From Metabacillus dongyingensis (GTDB taxonomy: Bacteria; Bacillota; Bacilli; Bacillales; Bacillaceae), in assembly GCF_019933155.2 (NCBI RefSeq), contig NZ_CP082944.1, positions 1,428,001 to 1,492,000 on the forward strand: a DNA stretch of 64,000 nucleotides, given 5' to 3'. This document shows positions 26,453 to 35,501 of this stretch, piece after piece. Each line of letters opens with the position of its first letter. Position 1 is the first letter of the stretch. Made by a program: the position numbers and the translations under genes. Under the pieces are notes generated by a model. That model was not told the DNA's origin, did not search any database, and saw only the letters and a list, made by a program, of their open reading frames with translations.

Positions 26453-27544
26453 ATGCAAATGACATTTCGCTGGTATGGGGACAATGATCCTGTTACCTTA
26501 CAAAAGATCCGCCAGATTCCGGGCATGACTGGAATTGTATCCGCTATTTACGATATCCCTGTCGGGGATGCCTGGCCTTACGACAAAATTATTGAGCTCA
26601 AAAAGAAGGTTGAAGAGAGCGGCTTAAGCCTAAGTGTAATAGAGAGCGTTCCTGTTCATGAGGATATAAAGCTCGGCCTTCCTTCCAGAGATCGATATAT
26701 AGAAAACTACAAAACTACGATTCGAAATTTATCCAGGGCTGGAATTAAAATTGTATGTTATAACTTTATGCCTGTCTTTGACTGGACTCGTTCATCACTT
26801 GACTATGAATTAGAAGATGGCTCAACTGCTCTTATTTATGAAGAAGAAAAAGTAAAGCAAATGAATCCGATAAACGGAGACTTAAAGCTGCCGGGATGGG
26901 ACACAAGCTATGAACCGGAGCAATTAAAAAACCTGCTGAACCAATATCAGAATGTATCGGAAGAGAAATTGTGGGCGAATCTCTCGTATTTTATTAAAGA
27001 AATCATTCCGGTTGCTGAGGAAGAAGAAGTCAAAATGGCCATTCATCCGGATGATCCGCCATGGTCAATCTTCGGACTGCCGAGAATTATTAACAGTAAA
27101 GAGAACTTAGACAGATTCGTCAATCTTTATGAAAGTCCATATAACGGACTTTGTTTATGCAGCGGTTCTCTCGGTGCAAATCCAGATCATGATTTCCCTG
27201 AATTTGTCCGTTATTTTGGCAGCAAAGGGAAGATCAATTTCATTCACTTAAGAAACATTAAATGGACAGGTGAAAAATCCTTTCAGGAATCTGCCCATCT
27301 TTCAACGGACGGTTCATTGGATATGTATGAAATTGTCCGTGCCTTAAGAGAAGTTGATTTTTCAGGACCGGCAAGACCGGATCATGGCAGAATGATCTGG
27401 GGAGAAACAGGAAAACCGGGTTATGGTTTGTATGACCGCGCACTTGGTGCTGCCTATCTAAATGGTTTGTGGGAAGCTGCAACAAAAGAAAAAAACAGAC
27501 AAGGCGAAACGGGGAAGAAATATGAAGATTCCTTTTCAAATTGA
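26453..27544 (+). CDS. uxuA: mannonate dehydratase
   Basis: 363 residues, xylose-isomerase-like TIM barrel that dehydrates D-mannonate to 2-keto-3-deoxygluconate. Begins [20 protein letters not shown]; contains [30 protein letters not shown] (metal His), [12 protein letters not shown] and [27 protein letters not shown] precedes the ATG. Overlaps the next gene by 23 bases. With uxaC and uxuB it covers glucuronate to 2-keto-3-deoxygluconate; the later kinase and aldolase are not in the window. Confidence 0.95.
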   Translation: MQMTFRWYGDNDPVTLQKIRQIPGMTGIVSAIYDIPVGDAWPYDKIIELKKKVEESGLSLSVIESVPVHEDIKLGLPSRDRYIENYKTTIRNLSRAGIKIVCYNFMPVFDWTRSSLDYELEDGSTALIYEEEKVKQMNPINGDLKLPGWDTSYEPEQLKNLLNQYQNVSEEKLWANLSYFIKEIIPVAEEEEVKMAIHPDDPPWSIFGLPRIINSKENLDRFVNLYESPYNGLCLCSGSLGANPDHDFPEFVRYFGSKGKINFIHLRNIKWTGEKSFQESAHLSTDGSLDMYEIVRALREVDFSGPARPDHGRMIWGETGKPGYGLYDRALGAAYLNGLWEAATKEKNRQGETGKKYEDSFSN

Positions 27545-28367
27545 TTTAGAGGGAAAAGTGGCTGTCATTACTGGTGGAAGCGGTGTTCTGTGCAGCCAAT
27601 TTGCCAAAGCTCTAGCAGCATGCGGAGCAAAAACGGCAGTCATAAGCAGACGCCAGGAATCTGTGGAACGCGTTGCCGAAGAAATTCGTGCAGATGGCGG
27701 GACGGCTATAGCACTATCTGCTGATGTGCTTGATAAAACAAGTCTTGAGCGGGCAAAAGCAGAAGTGAATGAAAAGCTTGGCCCCTGCAGCATTCTAATA
27801 AATGGTGCAGGGGGAAATCACCCTAAAGGGAATACGGATAAAGAATACTATTTCCATGAGGATTTGAAAAACTCAGAAATCAATACGTTTTTTGATTTGG
27901 ATTCAGAAGGGGTCCGTTCAGTCTTTGATTTGAACTTTCTCGGAACCCTGCAGGCCACTCAAGTATTTGGCAGAGATATGGGGGAAGGTGATGTGATCAT
28001 TAATGTCTCATCAATGAATGCCTATACCCCACTGACAAAAATTCCAGCTTACAGCGGGGCAAAAGCGGCAGTCAGCAACTTTACTCAATGGCTGGCTGTG
28101 CATATGTCAAAGGCAGGCATACGCGTTAATGCCATTGCACCGGGCTTCTTTTTAACGGAGCAAAATCGAAATTTATTAACGAATACAGACGGCAGCTACA
28201 CAGATCGGGCTAAAAAGATTCTTAACCAGACACCGCTCGAGAGATTTGGAGATCCTGAGGATTTGAATGGAACGCTGCTTTGGCTTGTCAGCAATGAAGC
28301 ATCCCGATTTGTGACTGGAACGGTGATTCCGGTCGATGGCGGATTTTCAGCTTATTCAGGAGTTTGA
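27522..28367 (+). CDS. uxuB: SDR-family fructuronate reductase (D-mannonate oxidoreductase)
   Basis: 281 residues from the ATG at 27522 after ACGGGGAAG. Classical [15 protein letters not shown] cofactor loop near residues 18-29, [14 protein letters not shown] with catalytic Ser, YSGAKAA (Tyr-x3-Lys), IAPGFFLT. Position immediately after uxuA and similarity to the YjmF/UxuB type of B. subtilis support NAD(H)-linked reduction of fructuronate to mannonate. Confidence 0.88.
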   Translation: MKIPFQIDLEGKVAVITGGSGVLCSQFAKALAACGAKTAVISRRQESVERVAEEIRADGGTAIALSADVLDKTSLERAKAEVNEKLGPCSILINGAGGNHPKGNTDKEYYFHEDLKNSEINTFFDLDSEGVRSVFDLNFLGTLQATQVFGRDMGEGDVIINVSSMNAYTPLTKIPAYSGAKAAVSNFTQWLAVHMSKAGIRVNAIAPGFFLTEQNRNLLTNTDGSYTDRAKKILNQTPLERFGDPEDLNGTLLWLVSNEASRFVTGTVIPVDGGFSAYSGV

Positions 28368-28407
28368 TGACAGCTGACTTTTCGTTTGGTGGATAAATTT
28401 GAGTGAA

Positions 28408-28442
28408 AACGAACCTTCCTTGAGAGGGTTCGTTTTTATTTT
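28408..28442 (+). terminator. terminator of the hexuronate operon
   Basis: AACGAACC / GGGTTCGTT stem with a ~10-base loop followed by TTTTATTTT. Confidence 0.75.
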
Positions 28443-28552
28443 GAAGGAAAGTCATTCTAAAGAATAGAACTACCTCAGGGAACACGGTTTAGATGACTGT
28501 TTTTCCTTATTTATTGCGGTAAAGGTGAAGGAAAATAGCATAATACGAGATA

Positions 28553-28642
28553 ATCCAGAGACTTTGAAACTTTATTCCGAGACTTTTAAAGATAATTCCA
28601 AGACTTTTCAAATTAATTCCGGGACTTTTCAAATTAATTCCG
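28553..28642. repeat. four 21-base tandem repeats
   Basis: Units start at 28553, 28574, 28595 and 28616, plus a partial ATTCCG at 28637. The consensus is ATTCCGAGACTTTT followed by an AT-rich seven-base end. The two last full units differ at two bases only. They lie in the untranslated gap between uxuB and the S66 peptidase gene. The 21-base period would encode a 7-residue repeat on the minus strand, but that frame lacks a ribosome site. Confidence 0.7.
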
Positions 28643-28859
28643 TACAAATGTGAACTCGAACGAAGTCGTTTAGCGAGCGAGCACACCAAGAAAGTAAATG
28701 CCTCATTATAGAAAGTAATTCAGTTAAACCGGACAGTAAATGGATAGTTTCGGACAGTATAACTATAAAAATGGAAAGAATTTTTAAAATAATCATAATA
28801 AACATTGTTGGATCGTAATTTCTTAGTTAAAATCAGCTAAAACGGTCAGGAGGAAATCA

Positions 28860-29873
28860 ATGATTACCTATCCTATCTTAAAAAATGAAGCAACAATCGG
28901 AGTAACGGCACCCTCATCAGGGGTTCCGTCAGAATTGCACGATATTCTTACCCAAGCCTGCACCCGCATGGAATCTAGGGGGTACAAAGTGATCTGCGGA
29001 AAAACACCGTGGACGCAGGAAAAAGCAAAATCAGCTCATTTTAGAACTCGGGCAGAAGAATTTAACCGTATGATGCAGGACGAAGAAATTGATCTGATTA
29101 TCCCTCCCTGGGGCGGCGAGCTTTTGATTGAGATTCTTGAACTTATAAACTATGACTCAATCAAGCAGAAATGGGTGCTGGGCTATTCCGATATCAGTCC
29201 GCTTCTGCTTGCCATCACGCTAAAGACCGGAATGGCCACTGCTCATGGAACCAATCTTGTGGATTTAAGAGGCGAGAAATCCGATCCTGCAACAGCAATG
29301 TGGGAGAACGTTCTTAAGACAAAAAGCGGGGAATCGATTCTTCAATTCTCTTCCTGCCATTACCAGAATGAGTGGCAGCACAACAATCCGACTCCGCACA
29401 TTTTTCATTTAACTCAACCAACAGAATGGAAGACCTTGTCCAATCGGTCAGAAAAAGCAGAAGGCCGATTGCTCGGAGGATGTATTGATTTGATTAGCCA
29501 TTTAGCCGGAACGCCATTTGGCGATATCAAAACGTTCAGCGAACAGTACATTCCAAACGAACCCATTCTCTGGTATTTTGAAAACTGTGAGCAGACAGCA
29601 ACCGATTTGCGCAGATCCCTTGTTCAGCTGAGGCTGGCAGGATGGTTTGAAAACTGTTCGGGAATTTTGTTCGGAAGAAGTGCCGCAAATCATCCTGTCG
29701 ATGATTATACAGTGTTGGATGTATACAATGATCTTGCTGAGGAACTGGACGTTCCAATCATATATGACATCGATTGCGGCCATCAGCCTCCGCAAATCAC
29801 GTTAATTAATGGAGCTTACGCTGAAGTTAATGTGGATAATGGAAGGGGTTCAATCCTTCAAAGGTTTCAGTAA
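28860..29873 (+). CDS. S66 peptidase (LD-carboxypeptidase / MccF-like)
   Basis: 337 residues, S66 family. Nucleophile Ser in GYSDIS near residue 115, ENCE near 240 and DIDCGHQPPQITL near 300 give the Ser-Glu-His triad. GVTAPSSG at the start and PPWGGELLIEIL are family hallmarks. AGGAGG precedes the ATG. Members trim murein tetrapeptides or inactivate microcin C-like nucleotide peptides (MccF). The sequence leans to the MccF-like branch in my reading, but I cannot decide. Single gene with its own terminator. Confidence 0.8.
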   Translation: MITYPILKNEATIGVTAPSSGVPSELHDILTQACTRMESRGYKVICGKTPWTQEKAKSAHFRTRAEEFNRMMQDEEIDLIIPPWGGELLIEILELINYDSIKQKWVLGYSDISPLLLAITLKTGMATAHGTNLVDLRGEKSDPATAMWENVLKTKSGESILQFSSCHYQNEWQHNNPTPHIFHLTQPTEWKTLSNRSEKAEGRLLGGCIDLISHLAGTPFGDIKTFSEQYIPNEPILWYFENCEQTATDLRRSLVQLRLAGWFENCSGILFGRSAANHPVDDYTVLDVYNDLAEELDVPIIYDIDCGHQPPQITLINGAYAEVNVDNGRGSILQRFQ

Positions 29874-29887
29874 TCGTCTAAAAGTGA

Positions 29888-29924
29888 AAAGAAGAGCTGC
29901 AATCATGCAGTTCTTCTTTTTAAG
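29888..29924. terminator. bidirectional terminator
   Basis: AAGAAGAGCTGCA / TGCAGTTCTTCTT stem with a 4-base loop, A/T tracts either side, between the S66 peptidase and the convergent Nudix gene. Confidence 0.8.
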
Positions 29925-29948
29925 TATTTGCCAAGCAGGATAACGACT

Positions 29949-30704
29949 TCAGGAATCTCCCATTCGATTCAAAAGTTCATAGGGACGCACCTTGAATGCT
30001 TCATAGGGGATGTATCTCCCAGACATCGCATCCTTTACCCTAGGCTGATATTTTGCACGAGTAACAAAGTTTTCTATATTAGAAGAGTCCAGCTTATGAA
30101 ACCCTGCTTCTTTTGTTTCATCAGAAGGCATTACTTTACCGCCTTTGTACGAGCCAATAAAAACAATTGTAATGGTAGTTCCATTTGAATAAACACCGGA
30201 AACACCATGGAGTTTAACCTCAATACCTGTTTCTTCAAGGATCTCTCTGCACAGAGCTGTATCTAGTGTTTCCCCTTCATCAACTGCTCCGCCCGGAAGT
30301 TCCCATGTATCCGTTCTCCAAAAAGTATTTACGAGCAGAACTTCACCTTCTTTATTCGTAATATAGCCGGATACAGTAACGGTGTGTCTGGGAAAATGAT
30401 AGTTTCCCGCAGGGTTAAGAAAATCTTGTTCACTTGATGTGAAAAGTGTACCAAATGTCTTTAATTTTTCTGCCGCCAGCTTATGCATCTTATCTTTTTT
30501 TACACGTTCTTCAATTTTTATATATTCTTCATAACTATCATACTCCCATATAGCGACAATTTCGTCTTTCGTTTCATTTATCCAGCGGCCGGTCAATCTC
30601 GCTCCATTTTTGAGTTGATTCGGCAAAAGGAAATCATGGAAAAATTGATTAAATAATTTCGCTTTTTCAGGCAGAATTTTATAGGTCTTTCTTCTGTAGA
30701 TCAA
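29949..30704 (-). CDS. NIPSNAP-Nudix fusion hydrolase
   Basis: 251 residues from TTG at 30704 (GGGAGTG upstream). Residues 1-100 look like a NIPSNAP/ferredoxin-like dimeric barrel (MIYRRKTYKILPEKAKLFNQ, WEYDSYEEYIKIEERVKKD). Residues 105-250 are a Nudix hydrolase with box GGAVDEGETLDTALCREILEETGIEV. It probably cleaves a nucleoside diphosphate-linked compound. The fusion suggests a substrate- or partner-binding module; no neighbour clarifies the target. Confidence 0.8.
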   Translation of the reverse strand: MIYRRKTYKILPEKAKLFNQFFHDFLLPNQLKNGARLTGRWINETKDEIVAIWEYDSYEEYIKIEERVKKDKMHKLAAEKLKTFGTLFTSSEQDFLNPAGNYHFPRHTVTVSGYITNKEGEVLLVNTFWRTDTWELPGGAVDEGETLDTALCREILEETGIEVKLHGVSGVYSNGTTITIVFIGSYKGGKVMPSDETKEAGFHKLDSSNIENFVTRAKYQPRVKDAMSGRYIPYEAFKVRPYELLNRMGDS

Positions 30705-30888
30705 TTTTAATCACTCCCGTCACATCCAGGCTATATTTCGATAACTGTTTTGGAAAATCCTTTAAATCATGCAGGGTAAGCTAGTAAATAATCATTTCAA
30801 ACTGTACTTCTATCCATGTCAAAATGGGGTGAAATATCATTTACTATATAAGAATTGTGTTGTAATTTGACAAAAATCAGCAGAGGAA

Positions 30889-31722
30889 GTGAAGAAAGTG
30901 GCTTCTATTAAATGCAATGAAATAAAAAAGAAAGCAAAGAAAATTAGTGTAATAAAGTATGAGGATATGGATGTAGAAGTTGAAAATAAATCGGGTCTGG
31001 AAATGATCGGAAAAGGGAGACAGGGAGCTGTTTTCAAAATCAATAATCAGTTCTGCATGAAAATTTATGGTGAAATAGAGGATTGTGAACGTGAATATTA
31101 TGCTCTTTCATTAGGAAAGAACACTCAGCTATTTCCAAAAGTTCATTGCAAAGGGAGAAACTATGTTGTCATGGATATGGTATATGGTGTAGATCTGCGT
31201 GAATATCTTCAGGTGAATCCTTTAACGAAGGAGCTCTCTTATAAGCTGATTGAAATGCTTATGGTTTTTAAAGAAATTGGATATGAGCGGATTGATCATC
31301 ATAAGAGGCAAATCTACCTTCAGCATGATGGATCGCTAAAAGTAATTGATGTAGGAAGAACTGTGTGGAGGAATCGGACATACCCCTATCCCCGAAAACT
31401 TTTAATGAGCCTTGGAGAGGATTATAAAGCTGTGTTTCTCTCACATGTAAAGGAAGCAGCACCAGAACTTTATAACGAGTGGCAGCACTATATGCAGATG
31501 GAGGAAGTATCCAGGCAGCTTTACGATAAAATTTCTTCCGAAAAGAACACAGACTCAAAATCTCTGCGTAAAAAAACAAAAAAATTGCTTACGACAAACG
31601 ACACCGAAAAACATTACGCACAGCTTGAAAATCTTGTCCGTAAAGTAGTAAAAGAAGAGAAAAATAGAGAATTAGAAAAGCAAAATGAAATGAAGACTCT
31701 TAAAGAAAAAGGCAAAAAATAA
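30889..31722 (+). CDS. protein-kinase-like protein
   Basis: 277 residues. Kinase-like core: glycine loop GKGRQGAVFK (41-50), MKIY with candidate ATP Lys58, DHHKRQIYL in place of the catalytic loop, and VIDVGR at the DFG position. The C-terminal ~70 residues are Lys/Glu-rich, likely coiled coil. A GTG three codons later (30898) has better spacing to AGAGGAA and may be the true start. Followed after 23 bases by a glycosyltransferase and a HipA-like gene. Resembles small kinase-like proteins of Bacillus spores; activity unproven because the HRD motif is altered. Confidence 0.7.
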   Translation: MKKVASIKCNEIKKKAKKISVIKYEDMDVEVENKSGLEMIGKGRQGAVFKINNQFCMKIYGEIEDCEREYYALSLGKNTQLFPKVHCKGRNYVVMDMVYGVDLREYLQVNPLTKELSYKLIEMLMVFKEIGYERIDHHKRQIYLQHDGSLKVIDVGRTVWRNRTYPYPRKLLMSLGEDYKAVFLSHVKEAAPELYNEWQHYMQMEEVSRQLYDKISSEKNTDSKSLRKKTKKLLTTNDTEKHYAQLENLVRKVVKEEKNRELEKQNEMKTLKEKGKK

Positions 31723-31745
31723 AATCAGAGAGAGGAGAGAACCTG

Positions 31746-32831
31746 ATGAAGATCTTAGTTATTTGGCGTCTGCTGACGGTCGGCGGTGTAAATGCAGGCT
31801 GGAGAAATCGGGCGATCTACTTTAAAAAATATGGGATAACCACTGATTTTCTTTATAGTAAGGACTTGGGCGGAATGCACATGATACAAGATATAGCAAC
31901 GGTGTATTTAACTAATGACAAAAAGAAAATAAAAAGGATTTTAACCGAAAATCATTACGATGTCATTATTGTTGTTGATACAAGTAAAGCATACCAGTGG
32001 CTTGAAGACGCAAATTACAGCGGTCCAATCGTAGTGGAAGCACGAACACCGGAAATTGTAAAATTGCACCGTAATCTAAAAGGCGTTGAAAAAATTAAAC
32101 CTTATACCTTTGTTGTCCCATCTGAATATCAAAAGCGGGTTTTATCCATTCTGATCAATCAGGAAATCCCAATTGAAGTGATTCACAATGGAATCGATCC
32201 TTCTCTTTTTCGCCCAATTGAAATAACAAGTAAAAGTGATCCATTACTTCCCCCGGACAAAAAAATAGTTGCCTATATTGGAAGATTGGATGTAAGAAAA
32301 AATTGGAGGCTCATGCTTAAAATTGCCAAAGTAGTCAGCAAAGAAAGGGAGGATATTCAATTTTGGGTTATCGGCGGGGCAAAGAGTGTGGAACGTGATT
32401 TGTTCGAAGCTGAATGGAAAAGGCTGGATCTTACAGACATTGTAAAATGGTATCCTGTCATTCCTTATCATGAAATGCCTGAAATCTATTCAAAGATTAG
32501 GCAATCTGGCGGCTGCACTCTTGCGACTACTCTTGCAGAGTCATTTGGAAACACATTTATCGAAGCAATGGCTTGTGGAGTTCCAGTAGTGGCTCCTAAC
32601 GTTTCTTCCATACCTGAAATCGTCGAACATGGGAAGACAGGCTACTTATTTCGCGAAAATCATGTCAGAGGTGCAGTAGAGCAAATCTATAAAATAGTCG
32701 ATCACCCTGAAAACTATCAAACGCTTTCAACTCTTTCCACTGAACGTGTTGAAAACATGTTTCAGCTTTCACACTGTGCTGAAAGATATATTGAGATTCT
32801 AAAGGAAGTAACGAGAGCTGATGACAAATGA
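31746..32831 (+). CDS. family 4 glycosyltransferase
   Basis: 361 residues, GT-B fold. N-terminal MKILVIWRLLTVGGVNAGWRN; linker FVVPSEYQKRVL, IHNGIDPSLFRP; C-terminal donor site YIGRLDVRKNW and the E-x7-E motif in ESFGNTFIEAMACGVPVVAP. No membrane helix. AGAGAGGAGAGAACCTG precedes the ATG. It overlaps the HipA-like gene by 4 bases (ATGA). The kinase-like plus glycosyltransferase pairing recalls CotS/CotSA of spore coats, so a coat-glycosylation role is possible but inferred. Confidence 0.85.
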   Translation: MKILVIWRLLTVGGVNAGWRNRAIYFKKYGITTDFLYSKDLGGMHMIQDIATVYLTNDKKKIKRILTENHYDVIIVVDTSKAYQWLEDANYSGPIVVEARTPEIVKLHRNLKGVEKIKPYTFVVPSEYQKRVLSILINQEIPIEVIHNGIDPSLFRPIEITSKSDPLLPPDKKIVAYIGRLDVRKNWRLMLKIAKVVSKEREDIQFWVIGGAKSVERDLFEAEWKRLDLTDIVKWYPVIPYHEMPEIYSKIRQSGGCTLATTLAESFGNTFIEAMACGVPVVAPNVSSIPEIVEHGKTGYLFRENHVRGAVEQIYKIVDHPENYQTLSTLSTERVENMFQLSHCAERYIEILKEVTRADDK

Positions 32832-33592
32832 CTGCTCCCATTTATAAAAATCTTTTTGAGAGCAAGACGAATAATGCCCATCTCATAACTTTTGAGGATA
32901 AGCGAGATTATGTTGTTAAATTTTATAAGCCTTCCGAAAATAAAGCGCTTATTAATGAATGGTTTGGTTACTGCATTGCCCGTTTTATGGGATTGCCGGT
33001 GCCTTATTCAGCAATAACCGACCTATCAGAATCTTTTTTTGAGACGATCCCCCAGAATGAAGATCTTCAGTATACCTCCAAACAATTTGCAAGTGAGTAT
33101 ATCCCAGATAGTGTGAATGGACATCAGGCAGAAGTGAAATCTATAGTAAATACCTCAGAACTTGCAAAGATTATTGTTTTTGATTATTGGCTCTGCAATA
33201 CAGACCGGACGAAGAAAAATATTATTCTGCAAGAAAAATCTCCTGGAAATTATATACTGAATGTTATTGACCACGCAGAAATTTTTGGATCTTATTCTTG
33301 GGCAGCAGAAGACCTGCAACAGCTTCCGCATACATTATTGAAGAGTGCAACCCACCAAATGATGGCTTCATTCATTAAGGAAGAAGAAGTCTTTTGGAAA
33401 GAAATTGAGAGGGTGCAGACAATTCCGACACAGCTGCTGGAAGAAATCTTTGCGTTCATTCCCCCAGACTGGAACCTTTCTTCTGATGATCAGCTGGAAA
33501 TCATAAATGTATTGAATACCAGACGGCATAAAATCTTACCTGAGGTGATGCGGAAATTTATCAAGACCATTTACCGGCCGCTTCATCCATAA
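32828..33592 (+). CDS. HipA-like kinase-fold protein
   Basis: 254 residues. HipA/PI3-4-kinase-like core: NAHLITFEDKRDYVVKFY with candidate ATP Lys, FDYWLCNTDRTKKNIIL (the catalytic-loop type seen in HipA kinases, D-x5-N) and VIDHAEIFG (metal-binding Asp). Lacks HipA's N-terminal domain and has no HipB partner, so it is not a classic toxin pair. Third gene of the kinase-like/glycosyltransferase operon, overlapping the previous stop by 4 bases. Confidence 0.7.
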   Translation: MTAPIYKNLFESKTNNAHLITFEDKRDYVVKFYKPSENKALINEWFGYCIARFMGLPVPYSAITDLSESFFETIPQNEDLQYTSKQFASEYIPDSVNGHQAEVKSIVNTSELAKIIVFDYWLCNTDRTKKNIILQEKSPGNYILNVIDHAEIFGSYSWAAEDLQQLPHTLLKSATHQMMASFIKEEEVFWKEIERVQTIPTQLLEEIFAFIPPDWNLSSDDQLEIINVLNTRRHKILPEVMRKFIKTIYRPLHP

Positions 33593-33593
33593 A

Positions 33594-33632
33594 GAAAAAA
33601 GCACTTGAAATGGTTCAAGTGCTTTTTTCTTT
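33594..33632. terminator. bidirectional terminator
   Basis: Perfect GCACTTGAA / TTCAAGTGC stem with loop ATGG, flanked by A6 and T6. Confidence 0.9.
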
Positions 33633-33813
33633 AATAAATTTCTTTAATTCCTGCAAGCCTGATAGAGAAAATATTCTTGTTTTCGTCCTCTAAAGACAGT
33701 GTCTGATCACTAAGGTCCAGGTTGTGAACGCGGCCTTTTAATGTCTGAATCGCACCGTCGATGTAATAGTTAACCGTTACTAATTTATTTCGCCTCAAAG
33801 CTTTTAAGATCAT
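33631..33813 (-). CDS. YolD-like small protein
   Basis: 60 residues. The pattern VTVNYYIDGAIQTLKGRV, then DLSDQTLSLEDENKNIFSIR and IKEIY resembles the C-terminal beta-barrel half of YolD-family proteins, which often partner Y-family DNA polymerases. The usual N-terminal RDRGxxKW...LPEH part is absent. AGGAGAATTC precedes the ATG. No polymerase gene is adjacent. Moderate confidence in the family. Confidence 0.55.
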   Translation of the reverse strand: MILKALRRNKLVTVNYYIDGAIQTLKGRVHNLDLSDQTLSLEDENKNIFSIRLAGIKEIY

Positions 33814-33907
33814 GGTGAATTCTCCTTCCGCAAGTTGTTATATTTAAGGTTAATTAGTCTATAAAATTGACTTTCTGTGATTATATTCCTATTATACTAC
33901 AAGTTTT

Positions 33908-33921
33908 TGAAAGCGATTACA
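33908..33921 (+). promoter_or_regulatory. CcpA cre-like site upstream of HemD-like gene
   Basis: TGAAAGCGATTACA matches the catabolite-responsive element consensus TGNAARCGNWWWCA at every position. About 170 bases upstream of the HemD-like gene and 95 bases upstream of the YolD-like gene on the other strand, so either could be the target. Confidence 0.5.
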
Positions 33922-34090
33922 TAAAGTTTGAACACTTTGTGAAAAAAAACACATTGGCTGTCCTGAGAAACGATTGAAACAACCAGTACATAATGATACC
34001 TTTAGATATAAGAAAAATCGGATATGCCAATTGCTTGGTCCATTCGAAAAGGCTTTTCTTTAATATAATCATAGGAAGTGGGGATATAAA

Positions 34091-34909
34091 ATGGGAAAAG
34101 GCTTAGAAGGAAAGAGGATTGTCATTGCAGGCTCCCGTAAAACAGATGAAATCAGCGCATTAATTGAAAAACAGGGAGGGATTCCTTTCGTCCGTTCCCT
34201 GCAGGGGACTGTTTTTTTGGCTGAGGAGCAAGTTGAGCCGGCACTGCGGAAATTTATTCATGACGGTGCGGATTGGGTCATCTTTACAACGGGTATAGGA
34301 ACGGAAACGCTTTTAAATCTTGCCCGGAAACTAGGGGAAGAGGAAGGTTATTTAAATAGAATTCATCAGGCGCAAATCGCATCGAGAGGGTATAAAACAT
34401 TTGCTGCTCTGAAAAAGCTTGGTTTACTACCTGCGGCAAAAGATGATGACGGGACGACGAGAGGGCTTGTGCGTGCTCTGGAAAATGAGGATTTGAACGG
34501 TAAGAAGATCATGGTTCAGCTTCATGGGGAAACGGCTCCGGCTTTGATCCGATTTCTTGAAGAAAAAGGCGCCACTGTTCTGCAGGTTTTGCCTTATCAG
34601 CATATTGCTCCAGATGAAGCGGCAGTCAGCCTCCTTTGTGAGGAAATGCTGAGCCATAAAGTAGATGCTGTTTGTTTTACAACCGCAGTGCAGGTGCGCG
34701 AGTTATTTGCTTATGTGAAAAAAAAGAAGTGTCTGCCGCAAATCCTTCACGCATTTGAGACTCATGTTTTGCCGGCAGCTGTTGGGAAAATAACGGCAGA
34801 GGCATTGATGGAAGAAGGCGTCAAAAATCCGCTTGCACCTGAGCTTGAAAGAATGGGTGCCATGATCATTGAGCTTGCAAGGTTTTATGACGAAGCAAAA
34901 ATAAAATAA
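34091..34909 (+). CDS. uroporphyrinogen-III synthase (HemD) family protein
   Basis: 272 residues with the bilobed HemD pattern: KRIVIAGSRKTDEISALIEKQGG at the start, WVIFTTGIGTE near 60, an interdomain VQLHGETAPALIRFLEEKG, and VDAVCFTTAVQVRELF, VGKITAEALMEEG in the second lobe. HemD closes hydroxymethylbilane to uroporphyrinogen III. Stand-alone copies outside the hem operon occur in bacilli near nitrite-reductase genes; no such neighbours here, so siroheme or another tetrapyrrole role is open. Confidence 0.8.
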   Translation: MGKGLEGKRIVIAGSRKTDEISALIEKQGGIPFVRSLQGTVFLAEEQVEPALRKFIHDGADWVIFTTGIGTETLLNLARKLGEEEGYLNRIHQAQIASRGYKTFAALKKLGLLPAAKDDDGTTRGLVRALENEDLNGKKIMVQLHGETAPALIRFLEEKGATVLQVLPYQHIAPDEAAVSLLCEEMLSHKVDAVCFTTAVQVRELFAYVKKKKCLPQILHAFETHVLPAAVGKITAEALMEEGVKNPLAPELERMGAMIIELARFYDEAKIK

Positions 34910-34922
34910 AGGATGATGCATC

Positions 34923-35012
34923 ATGCCAAAATGGCTGAACAACACGCTGTATGTCCTGGTTTTAATTGTAAGCATCGGATGTGTTTCACACGGTTTTGAG
35001 TGGAAAAAATAA
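34923..35012 (+). CDS. 29-residue hydrophobic peptide
   Basis: MPKWLNNTLYVLVLIVSIGC then VSHGFEWKK: a short membrane-inserting peptide 13 bases after the HemD-like stop with AAAGGATGATG upstream. Could be a real small membrane protein co-transcribed with the HemD-like gene, or chance. Confidence 0.35.
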   Translation: MPKWLNNTLYVLVLIVSIGCVSHGFEWKK

Positions 35013-35024
35013 GATGGGAAGTTC

Positions 35025-35053
35025 TTGACATAAAGACGTTTACTCCGCATAAT
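35025..35053 (+). promoter_or_regulatory. sigma-A promoter of the T-box/proBA transcript
   Basis: Consensus TTGACA (35025-35030), 17-base spacer, CATAAT (35048-35053), immediately before the T-box leader. Confidence 0.7.
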
Positions 35054-35064
35054 ATATAAAAATC

Positions 35065-35312
35065 AATGAACGTTGAAGAGGGACTAGTATGCGGGTCTTT
35101 ATGTGACAGAGAGCGGGGTTTATCAGCTGGAAGACCCTGCCGCAGCAAAGCCGCAGAACCTGCCCTCAGAGTCCTATGTCAAAAACATAGGCGCCATAAA
35201 CCTGGCGTTATCAGGCAAAGCGGGATGCTGTGTGCATCCAACTAAGGTGGTACCACGGAAAAGCCAAGCCCTTTTCGTCCTTTCTATAAGGATGAGAAGG
35301 GCTTTTTTTTAT
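35065..35312 (+). ncRNA. T-box riboswitch (proline, CCU specifier)
   Basis: Leader with the T-box bulge AAGGTGGTACCACGG (35244-35258), the GACAGAGAGCGGGG/GCTGGAAGACCC stem-I apical region, and a terminator stem AAGCCC...GGGCTT (35266-35304) followed by eight T residues. In stem I the pattern GAA-CCT-GCC places CCU, a proline codon, as specifier at 35159-35161, fitting the downstream proBA. Uncharged tRNA-Pro would disrupt the terminator and switch on proline synthesis. Confidence 0.92.
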
Positions 35313-35501
35313 GAGGTACTGGATATAAAATTATTTGCCCGGACGGCCCATCATACGGTTCGGCTAAATGTTTCCCAATTTCCGTTAATAAATCTTCAAA
35401 ATCGGCTTGAAAAAATGTAGTTTTCGCTATTAAATTTCTGGTTTTCGCTAAAAAGAAATTGCAGGCCGTCCATATTGTATCAAAATAGGAGGTTCCATCC
35501 C

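Noticed and set aside
32828..33592. HipA toxin of a HipBA toxin-antitoxin pair
   Set aside because: No HipB-like HTH gene precedes it; it follows a glycosyltransferase with a 4-base overlap and lacks the HipA N-terminal domain.
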